Source: Tatumella punctata
GTDB taxonomy: Bacteria > Pseudomonadota > Gammaproteobacteria > Enterobacterales > Enterobacteriaceae
NCBI RefSeq assembly: GCF_039523735.1
Contig: NZ_BAAAFW010000025.1
Span: 1 to 64,000, forward strand
Reading direction: 5' to 3'
DNA: 64,000 nt
Positions 17,033 to 26,162 of the stretch are shown here, in pieces (position 1 is the stretch's first letter; every line of letters begins with the position of its first letter). The translations under genes and the position numbers were made by a program. Under the pieces are notes generated by a model. The model was not told the DNA's origin and made no database searches. It saw only the letters and a program-made list of their open reading frames with translations.

Positions 17033-18676
17033 TTACTTTCCCACGACGTTTGCCGTGTGAGGACCCTCATCATTAGCCGCGGCCGGCGCTGTATTCTCAG
17101 GCCCGGAGCTGAGTTGCTCCGGGGCTGCATAATGTAAATTCAGACGATGACTGGTTGCTGAAAGCACCTGCTCGGTTGCTGCCACGTTACCGTCAAGGGA
17201 TGTTCCGTAAGACGGGATCATCCGGCGAATTTTCTGTTGCCATGATGCTGAACTGAGTTCTGCCGGAAAGACTTTTGCGATCAGATCGAGCATGATTTTT
17301 GCGACAGTTGATGCACCCGGTGAGGCTCCCAGCAGGGCCGAAATGGTACCGTCTTGTGACGTGACAATTTCGGTGCCTAAACGCAGCACGCCTCCCTGCT
17401 TTTCATCATTTTCGATGATCTGCACCCGTTGTCCCGCCGTCACCAGACGCCAGTCTTCCGGGCGGGCACCCGGCACATAATTCTGCAGCGCTTCCATCCG
17501 GTCATTATCATTCTGCAGCACCTGACCAATCAGATATTTAATCAGGTTGAGGTTCTTACTGCCGACCTGCAACATTGGCAGCATATTTGCCGGTGTCATG
17601 GAACTGAACATATCCAGCAATGAGCCCTGCTTCAGGAATTTGGTCGAGAAGGTAGCAAAAGGACCGAACAACAGTACCTGCTTACCGTCCAGCATTCTGG
17701 TATCGACATGCGGTACCGACATTGGCGGCGCACCGACACTGGCCTTACCATACACTTTCGCCAGGTGTTGCTTCACCAGCTGCGGATTGTCGGTGACCAG
17801 AAACGATCCGCCCACCGGGAAACCGGCATAACGACGGGCTTCCGGAATACCGGTTTTTTGTAGCAGTGGTAATGCTGCACCGCCGGCACCGATAAACACA
17901 TGGCGGGCGGTCAGTTTTTTTGAGGTATTTAAGTTCAGGTCCTGTACTGTGACCTGCCAGCGCCCGTCGGGTAATCGGTTGATCTCCCGGACTTCATGGC
18001 GGGTACGCAGGGTGAAATTATCATTTTTTTGCAGTGCATTAATCAGCTGCCGGGTAATTTCACCAAAGTTAACATCGGTTCCGGTCTCGGTACGGGTTGC
18101 GGCAATCGGGGCACCGCCAGTACGGCCCTGCATCAGCAGAGGCACCCACTCAGCGATCTGCTGCGGGTCTTCTGAATATTCCATGCCGCGAAACAGGGTA
18201 GTGGATTTCAGTGCCTCAAAACGCTTACGCAGAAACTGAACATTCTCGTTTCCCCAGACAAAGCTCATATGCGGGGTGGTATTAATAAAGCGCTCCGGCT
18301 CACTCAGGCGTCCCATTTCGACCTGGGAGGCCCAGAACTGTCGTGAAATCTGAAACGCTTCATTAATTGCCACGGCTTTACTGATATCAATGCTTCCGTC
18401 GGCTTTTTGCGGAGTGTAGTTAAGTTCGGCCAGAGCCGAGTGTCCGGTCCCGGCATTATTCCAGCCATTAGAGGATTCTTCAGCAACACCGGACAGGCGT
18501 TCTGTCATCTCCAGAGTCCATTCAGGTTCCAGCTCCTGCAGAAAAGTCCCCAGTGTGGCACTCATCACACCAGCACCGATCAGTAATACATCGATGTCTT
18601 TTCCTTGCTGAACCTTTTGTCCTGCGCTGACCGCAGTGCTCATGGCGAGAGAAAGGTTCATTGTTGATTTACACAT
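17033..18676 (-). CDS. mqo: Malate:quinone oxidoreductase
   Basis: 547 residues from the ATG at 18676, which has GGAG ten bases upstream; an 18-residue longer reading has no better site. The FAD-binding motif VLLIGAGVMSATLGTFLQEL (near residues 30-50), SSNGWNNAGTGHSALAELNY and GASPGASTVAKIM are typical of Mqo. This peripheral membrane flavoenzyme oxidises malate to oxaloacetate and feeds electrons to the quinone pool. The C-terminal extension is Ala/Pro-rich, as in E. coli. It is monocistronic with a long AT-rich upstream region, and lies 16 kb from the malic-enzyme cluster. Confidence 0.96.
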   Translation of the reverse strand: MCKSTMNLSLAMSTAVSAGQKVQQGKDIDVLLIGAGVMSATLGTFLQELEPEWTLEMTERLSGVAEESSNGWNNAGTGHSALAELNYTPQKADGSIDISKAVAINEAFQISRQFWASQVEMGRLSEPERFINTTPHMSFVWGNENVQFLRKRFEALKSTTLFRGMEYSEDPQQIAEWVPLLMQGRTGGAPIAATRTETGTDVNFGEITRQLINALQKNDNFTLRTRHEVREINRLPDGRWQVTVQDLNLNTSKKLTARHVFIGAGGAALPLLQKTGIPEARRYAGFPVGGSFLVTDNPQLVKQHLAKVYGKASVGAPPMSVPHVDTRMLDGKQVLLFGPFATFSTKFLKQGSLLDMFSSMTPANMLPMLQVGSKNLNLIKYLIGQVLQNDNDRMEALQNYVPGARPEDWRLVTAGQRVQIIENDEKQGGVLRLGTEIVTSQDGTISALLGASPGASTVAKIMLDLIAKVFPAELSSASWQQKIRRMIPSYGTSLDGNVAATEQVLSATSHRLNLHYAAPEQLSSGPENTAPAAANDEGPHTANVVGK

Positions 18677-19191
18677 GAGGCAATATCTCCTCTTCTGTCG
18701 GGTGTCTTTCCCTGACAGGCTTGCGGGCAAAATAGAGGCCTTTCGTTAAGCATCCGGAGCTTGTCTGACAGGCCAAAAGTTATCCGGTAATATCCTGCCC
18801 GGGGGGGAAGGCGTTAATACCAGGTTATATGTTTTACCTATGAATATAACATTTCTGCCTCAGAATTAAACAAGTCTTTGTCGCGGATCTTTTATTAAAA
18901 AAACAGGCGGAATTTCTGCCTTTTACCGACAGCATTAATATTTAAAATTATTGAATTTCAACTGTTTATATATTTTTCTTCGCGGAAGGGAAAATAAAAA
19001 TTCTGAAAGAAAGTGTGAAGAAGTTCAAAAAAACAAAATTTTCAACTAATTGATAATAAAATATATTTATTCTGTTATTGTTTAGAGGAGGAAGAGATAT
19101 AAAGAGCAATATTTGTATGTTATTTGTTATTTAATTGTGTATCACCTCTGCGGGTTATCCTCCCCGGCATCGCGGGGAATGCAGGCTTATT
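18677..19191. other. AT-rich mqo upstream region
   Basis: No gene seen. From about 18830 to 19140 the DNA is very AT-rich and includes GTTATTTGTTATTTAATTG at 19117-19136, which resembles an ArcA half-site pair but with non-standard spacing. It probably holds the mqo promoter; mqo is under redox and carbon control in E. coli. Confidence 0.5.
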
Positions 19192-19434
19192 TCAGTGGCG
19201 GGTGAAACGACGCCACAGAAAGCGAATCACAAAAAATTCCACGCTGCCAAGTAACAAAAACCACAGGCTGAAGACGATGGTATACAGCTGGTTTAAATCC
19301 ATAATATGCAGTGCAGACATCAGCGCTCTGGCGACAGGCAACCCGAATGCCGGTGCCGGCAACAGTAAGGCTGATAAGAACCCCGCTAATAATATGCCAC
19401 AGGGAATAAGCAAGCTTTCGAGAGGGTTTTTCAT
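19192..19434 (-). CDS. Small two-segment membrane protein, unknown function
   Basis: 80 residues from the ATG at 19434 (a TTG 21 codons earlier would add a charged leader). Two hydrophobic segments, about residues 8-30 and 50-70, are separated by an amphipathic loop, and the C-terminus is basic (RRFTRH), giving a likely periplasmic loop with both ends in the cytoplasm. I do not recognise the family. It is divergent from mntP, with the MntR box about 170 bases upstream of it, so shared metal control is conceivable but unproven. Confidence 0.5.
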   Translation of the reverse strand: MKNPLESLLIPCGILLAGFLSALLLPAPAFGLPVARALMSALHIMDLNQLYTIVFSLWFLLLGSVEFFVIRFLWRRFTRH

Positions 19435-19605
19435 AATGATCCGCAACAGGAAAAGAAGAGTGCCTGACATTCTCCGGGAATTGCTGGCCGGTTTCAATCA
19501 TCATCAGGGGATATTCATAAGGCGGAACTTATGCCTGCAGACAGCAGGATCTTTCTGAAGTTGCTTATTTTCCATTGAGTTAGCATAAACTTAGCGAATG
19601 TTATA

Positions 19606-19627
19606 AGTTATAGCCTTTGCTATAACT
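19606..19627. promoter_or_regulatory. MntR binding site upstream of mntP
   Basis: AGTTATAG-CCTTTG-CTATAACT is a perfect 8-bp dyad. Its reverse, GTTATAGCAAAGGCTATAAC, differs at two symmetric positions from the core of the E. coli mntH MntR box (ACATAGCAAAGGCTATGT). It overlaps a candidate -35 TTGCTA (19617-19622) spaced 18 bases from TATTGT (19641-19646). In E. coli manganese-loaded MntR activates mntP. Confidence 0.82.
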
Positions 19628-19653
19628 AACCCCATGATTTTATTGTCTTTTTT

Positions 19654-19748
19654 AATCCATCCCTTCGTGGTAGACTGCGCATCACCCGGTTGCCGGAAGT
19701 CAGAGCAACTTTAATTGTCCTGAGAGACAAGTCTGAGCGATAAACCTG
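19654..19748 (+). promoter_or_regulatory. mntP 5' leader, possible manganese riboswitch
   Basis: About 95 bases of structured leader separate the likely transcription start from mntP. E. coli mntP has a yybP-ykoY manganese riboswitch in this position. Here short hairpins (CCGGTTGCCGG; TTGTC/GACAA around CCTGAGA) are visible, but I could not map the family's conserved loop consensus with certainty, so this is a positional call. Confidence 0.4.
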
Positions 19749-20321
19749 ATGGATGTAATTACTACAATTATTCTTGCCTTTGGCATGTCGATGGATGCCT
19801 TTGCCGCGGCGCTGGGAAAAGGCGCAGCACTTAAACGGCCGGGAATGAAAGAGGCATTACGTACCGGTGCTATCTTTGGTGGTATCGAAATGCTGACGCC
19901 ATTGATTGGCTGGGGTATTGGCCTGGCGGCCAGCCAGTATGTGATGGCGTGGGACCACTGGATTGCTTTTCTCCTGCTGACGATACTGGGCGGCAGAATG
20001 GTGATGGGTGGCTTCCGGCATGGCGCCGCTGAGGAGTGTGTTGCCCCTGAGCGTCATGGCTTTATGGTGCTGGCGATGACAGCAGTCGCCACCAGCCTGG
20101 ATGCACTGGCCGTAGGCGTGGGGCTGGCTTTTCTGCAGGTGAATATAGTTATTACCGCAGTGGCTATCGGAGCGGCGACGACGATTATGGCAACCACCGG
20201 AGTCTTAGTTGGCCGGTTTATCGGTCCTATCCTTGGGAAATGGGCTGAAGTCCTGGGCGGCGTTGTGCTGATAGGCATTGGCTGCACCATCCTTACTGAA
20301 CATCTGGGTATATTCAGCTGA
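19749..20321 (+). CDS. mntP: Manganese exporter MntP
   Basis: 190 residues, six membrane segments in two inverted three-helix repeats. The acidic motifs FGMSMDAFAAALGKG in helix 1 and ATSLDALAVGVGLAF in helix 4 carry the ion-coordinating Asp residues of the family. MntP pumps out excess Mn2+. The MntR dyad upstream and the intervening leader indicate transcriptional and perhaps RNA-level control by manganese. It is monocistronic, ended by a perfect hairpin at 20421-20448. Confidence 0.95.
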   Translation: MDVITTIILAFGMSMDAFAAALGKGAALKRPGMKEALRTGAIFGGIEMLTPLIGWGIGLAASQYVMAWDHWIAFLLLTILGGRMVMGGFRHGAAEECVAPERHGFMVLAMTAVATSLDALAVGVGLAFLQVNIVITAVAIGAATTIMATTGVLVGRFIGPILGKWAEVLGGVVLIGIGCTILTEHLGIFS

Positions 20322-20420
20322 TACCGGGTTCCCCGGGTCTGCCTTTCCGGCAGTATTCAGCAAAGGCATGTTGTCTGATCCGCCTTCACAGGCTATTATT
20401 TTCCGGCAGTATATACAGTG

Positions 20421-20448
20421 ACGGCAGATCATCATGATCTGCCGTTTT
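20421..20448 (+). terminator. Intrinsic terminator after mntP
   Basis: ACGGCAGATCA and TGATCTGCCGT form an 11-bp perfect stem with a TCA loop, followed by TTT. It lies 100 bases after mntP and just before the fluoride riboswitch. Confidence 0.8.
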
Positions 20449-20458
20449 ACTGCCACTG

Positions 20459-20525
20459 CGGGGTGATGGTGTTCCGCCTCAACCAACCGCTGTTCTGATA
20501 CCGGAACAGCTGATGACGCCTGACA
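20459..20525 (+). promoter_or_regulatory. Fluoride riboswitch (crcB motif)
   Basis: The conserved 5' block GGGTGATGGTGTTCCGCC (20461-20478), a middle hairpin CTGTTC-TGATACC-GGAACAG, and the 3' block CTGATGACGCCTGAC together match the crcB-motif aptamer, including the pseudoknot-forming segments. It lies about 100 bases before the fluoride channel gene. A CCCGC/GCGGG hairpin at 20536-20548 may be part of the expression platform. Confidence 0.93.
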
Positions 20526-20624
20526 TAAAACTTAACCCGCCTGGCGGGGAGTTTGCTGTGTCAGGTGCTTTCCCCTGTCACCGGTCATGTCTCCCCGCGG
20601 CATAATAATATTCAGGAAACTGGT

Positions 20625-21002
20625 ATGCTGAAGTCTTTTATGGCTGTGTTACTCGGGGGTGGTGCCGGGTGTTTGTTACGCTGGTGGTGCTCGGTCAGAT
20701 TTAATCCGGTATTTCCGGGCTTACCGCTCGGCACGTTACTGGTCAACCTGGCCGGTGGATTTATTATCGGCGGGGCTCTGGCCTGGTTTGTCCGCCATCC
20801 TCAGCTGGATCCTGCCTGGAAACTATTAATCACTACCGGACTCTGTGGTGGTCTGACAACCTTTTCGACCTTTTCGGCGGAACTGATGGTCATGCTGCAA
20901 TCCGGTAAGTATTTCTGGGCAATGAGCAGTGCCTGCCTTCATCTGTTCGGTACTTTACTGATGACATTTGCCGGCTTTACACTGATTACCCTCATCGGGT
21001 AG
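20625..21002 (+). CDS. crcB: Fluoride channel CrcB (Fluc)
   Basis: 125 residues from the ATG at 20625, preceded by AGGAAAC; a 24-residue upstream extension is not conserved in kind and would lie in the leader. Four membrane segments, with the GxxLRW motif near the N-terminus, NLAGGFIIGG in helix 2 and GGLTTFSTFSAE in helix 3, the last holding the Phe-box and the Na+-site residues. Fluc dimers form a dual-pore channel that lets fluoride leave the cell. The upstream aptamer shows induction by fluoride. Confidence 0.95.
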   Translation: MLKSFMAVLLGGGAGCLLRWWCSVRFNPVFPGLPLGTLLVNLAGGFIIGGALAWFVRHPQLDPAWKLLITTGLCGGLTTFSTFSAELMVMLQSGKYFWAMSSACLHLFGTLLMTFAGFTLITLIG

Positions 21003-21042
21003 CAGAGTATCACGGCCGGTCCGGTGAGATGAATTGCCGGTC

Positions 21043-21078
21043 CGGCCACAGGATCCGCGTGATCGGATCCTGTGGCCG
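21043..21078. repeat. 14-bp perfect inverted repeat
   Basis: CGGCCACAGGATCC and GGATCCTGTGGCCG are perfect complements separated by GCGTGATC. No T-run follows on either strand. It lies between crcB and the ABC transporter gene and could be a 3'-end stabilising or rho-linked hairpin. Confidence 0.75.
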
Positions 21079-21179
21079 CCGCCGATCTGCGGCATCAGCC
21101 CGTTTTCCGCTGACATGCTGAAGGATGGTGCGTTTTGCACTAAGCTATCGGTTAATTCTTCAGCTCCGGGTCATACGCT

Positions 21180-23012
21180 ATGCTATCTGAACGTTTTGAA
21201 CGATTTATCGATATTTTCCGTGAAGCACCTTCCGATTCTCCTCCTGAAACCATTGGCCGCTTCTACGCTTATTATCTGCGCCAGGTCTGGCCATCTTTTG
21301 CCGGGTTACTGGTGGTTGGCTTAGTCGGCGCGCTGATTGAAGTGTCGCTGTTTGGCTATCTGAGTAAGATTATCGATTTAGTGAATGCCTCAAAACCGGC
21401 GACCTTATTCACTGACCACTGGATATTACTTAGCTGGATGGGGGCTGTTGCATTGATCATCCGGCCGCTGTTTATCGGCTTGCATGATCTGTTAATCCAC
21501 CAGACGATTAATCCGCGGATGACCAGTATGATACGCTGGCAGCATCATAAATATGTGCTGCGGCAGAGCCTGACCTTTTTCCAGAATGATTTTGCCGGGC
21601 GTATTGCCCAGCGAATTATGCAGACCGGTAATTCATTATGTGATTCTGCAGTACAGCTGGTGGATGCTATCTGGCACGTCTTAATCTATGCCATCACCGC
21701 CCTGGTACTGTTTGCGGCCGCAGACTGGAAATTAATGATTCCGTTAATTATCTGGATGGTAATATACGTTTCCTCATTATTATTTTTTGTCCCGAGGGTA
21801 AAACAACGTTCAGTGGTATCTTCTGAGGCCCGGTCGAAACTGATGGGTTTTATTGTTGATGGTTATACTAATATTGCGACCCTGAAGTTATTCGCCCACA
21901 GTTCACTGGAAGAAAATAAGGCCCGCGAGGCGATTCATGACCAGACCGTGAAAACGCAGCATGCCGGGCGAATGATAACCGCCATGGATGTTACGCTCTC
22001 GATACTGAATGGCGCACTGATCGTCAGTACCACCGGTATGGCGTTAATTTTATGGACTCAGTCGTTAATTTCGGTCGGCGCTATTGCACTCGCGACCGGG
22101 TTAGTGATCCGACTGGTGAATATGTCCGGCTGGATTATGTGGGTGGTGAACGGTATTTTTGCCAATATTGGTATGGTCCAGGATGGTATGGCGACTATCT
22201 CACAACCACTGAGTGTTCAGGATAAGCCCGCAGCCCCGGAACTGAAGGTCACTGCCGGAGAAATTCACTTCGACCACCTCTCTTTCCGCTATGGTCATGG
22301 CCGGCCAATTCTGTCGGATATCGATATCACAATTAAACCCGGAGAAAAAATCGGTCTGATTGGTGCTTCCGGAGCGGGTAAATCTACCCTGGTGAACCTG
22401 TTACTGCGGATGTATGACCTGAATGAAGGCCGTATCTGTATCGACGGACAGGATATTGCCGGGGTAACCCAGCAAAGTCTGCGCAGTCAGATTGGGATGA
22501 TCACCCAGGACACCTCGTTACTGCACCGTTCTATCCGTGACAACCTGCTGTATGGCCGTCCTGATGCCAGTGATGCTGAAATCGCCGCGGCTATCCGCGG
22601 GGCGCGGGCGGAAGAATTTATACCTCAGTTGTCTGACTCCCTGGGACGGTACGGGCTGGATGCACATGTCGGTGAGCGGGGGGTAAAACTTTCCGGCGGT
22701 CAGCGGCAGCGTATTGCGATTGCCAGGGTACTGCTGAAAAATGCCCCGATTCTGATTATGGACGAAGCGACTTCGGCACTGGATTCAGAAGTCGAAGCGG
22801 CAATTCAGGAAAGCCTGGAATCACTGATGACCGGGAAAACGGTGATAGCCATCGCCCACCGTCTATCGACCATCGCACGGATGGATCGGCTGATTGTGCT
22901 GGAACAGGGAAAAATTGCAGAAACGGGGAATCATCAGCAGTTGCTGGAAAAACAGGGCGTCTATGCGCGCTTATGGCAGCGACAAACCGGCGGTTTTGTC
23001 GGCACAGATTAA
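21180..23012 (+). CDS. ABC exporter, fused membrane and ATPase domains
   Basis: 610 residues. A type-IV exporter membrane domain with six hydrophobic segments (about residues 35-330) is followed by an ATPase domain with Walker A GASGAGKSTL, Q-loop, signature LSGGQRQRIAIARVLL, Walker B ILIMDEATSALD and H-loop AIAHRLSTIA. As a half-transporter it should act as a homodimer, exporting a lipid, drug or peptide; the substrate cannot be read from sequence. It is not one of the standard E. coli exporters by eye. No partner gene is adjacent. Confidence 0.88.
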   Translation: MLSERFERFIDIFREAPSDSPPETIGRFYAYYLRQVWPSFAGLLVVGLVGALIEVSLFGYLSKIIDLVNASKPATLFTDHWILLSWMGAVALIIRPLFIGLHDLLIHQTINPRMTSMIRWQHHKYVLRQSLTFFQNDFAGRIAQRIMQTGNSLCDSAVQLVDAIWHVLIYAITALVLFAAADWKLMIPLIIWMVIYVSSLLFFVPRVKQRSVVSSEARSKLMGFIVDGYTNIATLKLFAHSSLEENKAREAIHDQTVKTQHAGRMITAMDVTLSILNGALIVSTTGMALILWTQSLISVGAIALATGLVIRLVNMSGWIMWVVNGIFANIGMVQDGMATISQPLSVQDKPAAPELKVTAGEIHFDHLSFRYGHGRPILSDIDITIKPGEKIGLIGASGAGKSTLVNLLLRMYDLNEGRICIDGQDIAGVTQQSLRSQIGMITQDTSLLHRSIRDNLLYGRPDASDAEIAAAIRGARAEEFIPQLSDSLGRYGLDAHVGERGVKLSGGQRQRIAIARVLLKNAPILIMDEATSALDSEVEAAIQESLESLMTGKTVIAIAHRLSTIARMDRLIVLEQGKIAETGNHQQLLEKQGVYARLWQRQTGGFVGTD

Positions 23013-23130
23013 CCGCCGGCGGTGACAGGCGGGGTTGCCCGCCGGTGCAGAGAAAAACAACCACGGGGTTACAGGCTGAATCTCCAGTCGGGTATACTGC
23101 CGGGATATATTTAATATTTTGCGGGTTGTT

Positions 23131-23634
23131 ATGGAACGTTTTATCGAAAATATGATGTATGCCACTCGCTGGCTGTTAGCGCCGGTTTACTTAGGACTGT
23201 CGCTCGGGCTGCTGGCATTAACGATCAAATTCTTTCAGGAAATTGTGCATGTTCTGCCGCATATTCTCTCGGTGACCGAAAATGAACTTATCCTGTTGTT
23301 ATTATCGCTGATAGATATGGCGCTGGTGGGGGGATTGCTGATTATGGTGATGCTGTCCGGCTATGAAAACTTTATCTCAGCGCTGGATATTGATGAGCAT
23401 AAAGAAAAGCTGAACTGGCTGGGAAAAATGGACTCCGGCTCGCTGAAGAATAAGGTCGCGGCCTCGATTGTCGCCATCTCTTCGATTCATCTGCTCAGAG
23501 TATTTATGGAAATGAAAAGTATCGATAACAGCAAAATACTCTGGTATATCCTGTTGCACCTGACCTTTGTACTGTCAGCCTTTGTGATGGGATACCTGGA
23601 TAAAATGTCACGTTATGGCAAATCAGCCCATTAG
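23131..23634 (+). CDS. yqhA: UPF0114 membrane protein YqhA
   Basis: 167 residues from the ATG at 23131, matching the E. coli start MERFxENxMYAxRWLLAPVY. Three to four membrane segments and the conserved KEKLNWLGKMDSGSLKNKVA and ISSIHLLRVFM blocks mark the family. Function is unknown. It stands alone, 118 bases after the ABC exporter, and ends at a terminator-like hairpin. Confidence 0.94.
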   Translation: MERFIENMMYATRWLLAPVYLGLSLGLLALTIKFFQEIVHVLPHILSVTENELILLLLSLIDMALVGGLLIMVMLSGYENFISALDIDEHKEKLNWLGKMDSGSLKNKVAASIVAISSIHLLRVFMEMKSIDNSKILWYILLHLTFVLSAFVMGYLDKMSRYGKSAH

Positions 23635-23658
23635 TCCTTACCGTTAACCTGATGCTGC

Positions 23659-23691
23659 AACGGCTCCGCTTTCTGACGGGGCCGTTTTCTT
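23659..23691 (+). terminator. Probable terminator after yqhA
   Basis: AACGGCTCCG and CGGGGCCGTT pair imperfectly around CTTTCTGA and are followed by TTCTT. It also lies just beyond the convergent LysR gene. Confidence 0.65.
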
Positions 23692-23734
23692 CTCTGCCAG
23701 CCTGCGGTTTGGATCCGCGGATCACCGGAACAGA

Positions 23735-24673
23735 CTATTTTGTCGCCGGGCGGGTACCTGTCAGGGTGGGCATCACCTGCTTTATCATGCTGAAAAAATG
23801 GCGTAGCCTGGCCGGGTAATAGCTGGCCCACGGATAAGTCAGCCAGACCGGTAGTGGCGGAGCCTGCCATTCCGGCAAAGGTTCCAGTAAACGGCCTGTC
23901 GCCAGATCATCAGCCACCAGCCAGGACGATACCAGCGCGACCCCCATTCCCGCCACCGCCGCTTTTCTTACAGCATAAATGCTGTCACTGAGCAGGCGGG
24001 GACTGATGGTGATGGTCTGACTGAGTGCATGATGAGTGTGTTTCAGGGTAATTTCAGTACGATAAAAAGTGCTCAGGGAAAGCCACGGAAGGGCCGCCAG
24101 ATGGTCGAGTGTTTCCAGCGGCGGTACACTGGCCAGCAATTGTGGTGTGGCAACCAGACTGCGGGGGACTTCGGCGATTTGAATCGCGACTAAATCCGGG
24201 TCACTGAGCGCACCGACCTGGATAGCACAGTCAATATTTTCGGCCACAAAATCAGGGGTACGATCATTCAGCATCCACTCGATATTCAGGGCCGGGGACT
24301 GTTGTAACCAGTCAACCAGTGGCGCAATCATCTGGTCCTGACCAAAGGCATGGGGAGCCCGCACCCGCAGTGTACCCACCGGTTCATCGTGGCTGTTAGT
24401 CAGTTCATCTTCCAGCGCATACCAGTTACCCACCAGCTGCCGGGCCCTGCGGTAACAGCGTTCCCCGTCATCGGTAAGTTTCAGTGCGTGGGTTGAGCGC
24501 ATAATCAGTTTCTGGCCGAGCATATTTTCTAATGCCTGTAACCGGCGGCTGACCGTTGGCTGACTGACCGAAAGCTGCCGTGCACAGGCCGATAAACTGC
24601 CACTTTCCACAATCCTGATAAAGGTTTGCATCAATTCAATGCGGTCAATACTGCCGGACGAGACGACTTTCAT
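23735..24673 (-). CDS. LysR-family transcriptional regulator
   Basis: 312 residues from the ATG at 24673; an upstream ATG at 24715 would add 14 residues reaching into the short divergent promoter region. The helix-turn-helix SLSACARQLSVSQPTVSRRL lies near residues 25-45, followed by a substrate-binding domain of the CrgA/AaeR-like group. It is divergent from an MFS exporter gene 52-94 bases away, a layout in which the regulator usually controls the transporter. Effector unknown. Confidence 0.88.
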   Translation of the reverse strand: MKVVSSGSIDRIELMQTFIRIVESGSLSACARQLSVSQPTVSRRLQALENMLGQKLIMRSTHALKLTDDGERCYRRARQLVGNWYALEDELTNSHDEPVGTLRVRAPHAFGQDQMIAPLVDWLQQSPALNIEWMLNDRTPDFVAENIDCAIQVGALSDPDLVAIQIAEVPRSLVATPQLLASVPPLETLDHLAALPWLSLSTFYRTEITLKHTHHALSQTITISPRLLSDSIYAVRKAAVAGMGVALVSSWLVADDLATGRLLEPLPEWQAPPLPVWLTYPWASYYPARLRHFFSMIKQVMPTLTGTRPATK

Positions 24674-24767
24674 ACGTACCACGCATAACAGATTTGTGTA
24701 ATCCGAGTCTACCATGCATTAAAGAGTTCAGGTTTACTTAACTCAACCCTGATACGGAGAAAGAATA

Positions 24768-25970
24768 ATGTCAGCAATTGAGCAGACCACAAACGATGAA
24801 CACCTTTCAGCCCCGCTACTGTTTACCCTGGCCGCCGGTGCCGGGCTAAGTGTTGCTGCTATTTATTACAGCCAGCCAATGCTGGGACTGATGGGAAAAC
24901 AGTTTAATGCGACTACCGCCCAGTCGGGACTGATCCCGATGCTGACTCAGGCAGGTTACGCACTGGGGATCCTGTTGCTGACGCCACTGGGGGATCGCTT
25001 TGATCGTCGTAAGCTGATCGCCGTGAAAGGATTATTACTGGTTGCGGCACTGATACTCTGTGCGGTTGCACCGGGACTGAATTTATTACTGGTCGCGAGC
25101 TTGCTGACCGGGCTGGCGGCGACCATGGCACAGGATATTGTCCCGGCATCGGCGGCTCTGGCACCGGAACGCAGCCGCGGGAAAACCGTCGGCACGGTAA
25201 TGACCGGGCTACTCACCGGGATCCTGTTATCACGGGTAGTCAGCGGGATTATCGGTGAATATCTGGGCTGGCGGAGTCTGTATTTTATTGCTGCGGCATC
25301 GGTATTATTGATTACTCTGGCACTATGGCGGGTATTACCGGTTTTTCGTCCATCGGCAGCGGTTCCCTGGACTTCACTGATGCGCTCCCTCTGGAAGCTG
25401 TGGCATCAACACGCGACACTGCGGCGTGCTGCGATTGCGCAAGGTCTGTTATCTGTCGCTTTCAGTGCTTTCTGGTCAACGCTGGCGCTGATGCTGTATC
25501 AGGATTTTGGTCTGGACAGTGCGGTGGCGGGGGCATTCGGTCTGGCAGGGGCCGCGGGCGCCCTGGCAGCACCTTTAGCCGGGGGAATGGCGGACCGTAT
25601 TGGTCCTGCCCGCGTCACTCAGTTAGGTGCCGGACTGGTTATTTTTGCGTTCGGGCTGATGCTGCTGATGCCGTTATTCCCGGCAGAAGGGAAGCTGGGG
25701 ATAATTGTTGTCAGTGCCATTATTTTTGACCTCGGGATCCAGGCATCACTGGTCGCCCATCAGACCCTGGTCTTCCGGCTGGCGCCGGAAGCACGCAGCC
25801 GCCTGAATGCACTGCTATTTACGGTCGTATTTATCGGTATGGCGGCCGGTTCCGCCCTCGGAAGCCTGGCACTGACCCACGGGGGCTGGAATGGTGTCGT
25901 GATCCTGTCAGTGATTGCGGTGGTGCTGGCTCTGGTGGTGCGTTTATGCAGCCGCCACCTGCATAACTAA
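24768..25970 (+). CDS. MFS exporter, DHA1-like
   Basis: 400 residues with 12 hydrophobic segments. The GDRFDRRKL loop after helix 2 and a second GGMADRIGPARV loop between helices 8 and 9 are MFS signatures; YYSQPMLGLM near residue 30 is common in the YgaY/NepI-like subgroup of 12-helix exporters. Likely a proton antiporter for a small organic compound or drug. Start ATG with CGGAGAAAG. Divergently paired with the LysR gene. Confidence 0.88.
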   Translation: MSAIEQTTNDEHLSAPLLFTLAAGAGLSVAAIYYSQPMLGLMGKQFNATTAQSGLIPMLTQAGYALGILLLTPLGDRFDRRKLIAVKGLLLVAALILCAVAPGLNLLLVASLLTGLAATMAQDIVPASAALAPERSRGKTVGTVMTGLLTGILLSRVVSGIIGEYLGWRSLYFIAAASVLLITLALWRVLPVFRPSAAVPWTSLMRSLWKLWHQHATLRRAAIAQGLLSVAFSAFWSTLALMLYQDFGLDSAVAGAFGLAGAAGALAAPLAGGMADRIGPARVTQLGAGLVIFAFGLMLLMPLFPAEGKLGIIVVSAIIFDLGIQASLVAHQTLVFRLAPEARSRLNALLFTVVFIGMAAGSALGSLALTHGGWNGVVILSVIAVVLALVVRLCSRHLHN

Positions 25971-26057
25971 TATTAGTACCGGGAGGCGCTGCTCCCGGTA
26001 TTGCCTTTCTTACTGATTTACTGACTGACCGCGGGGTGCTGTTACCGGCCATTAAAT

Positions 26058-26076
26058 GAAAATGAGTATCATTTAA
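26058..26076. promoter_or_regulatory. Fur box
   Basis: GAAAATGAGTATCATTTAA matches the 19-bp Fur consensus at 13 positions and contains the exact dyad AAATGA-GTA-TCATTT. It lies just upstream of an AraC regulator and TonB-receptor pair, where iron control is expected. Confidence 0.8.
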
Positions 26077-26162
26077 TTTACTCGCTGTGATTCTCAATTG
26101 CTAATATGCCGGGCAATAATTCATCAGCGGGGCCTCTTCCGTCTTTACCGGCAACTTTCCCT

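Noticed and set aside
19117..19136. ArcA-like repeat before mqo
   Set aside because: The GTTA repeats have a spacing unlike the usual ArcA-site period; listed only as a remark in the region entry.
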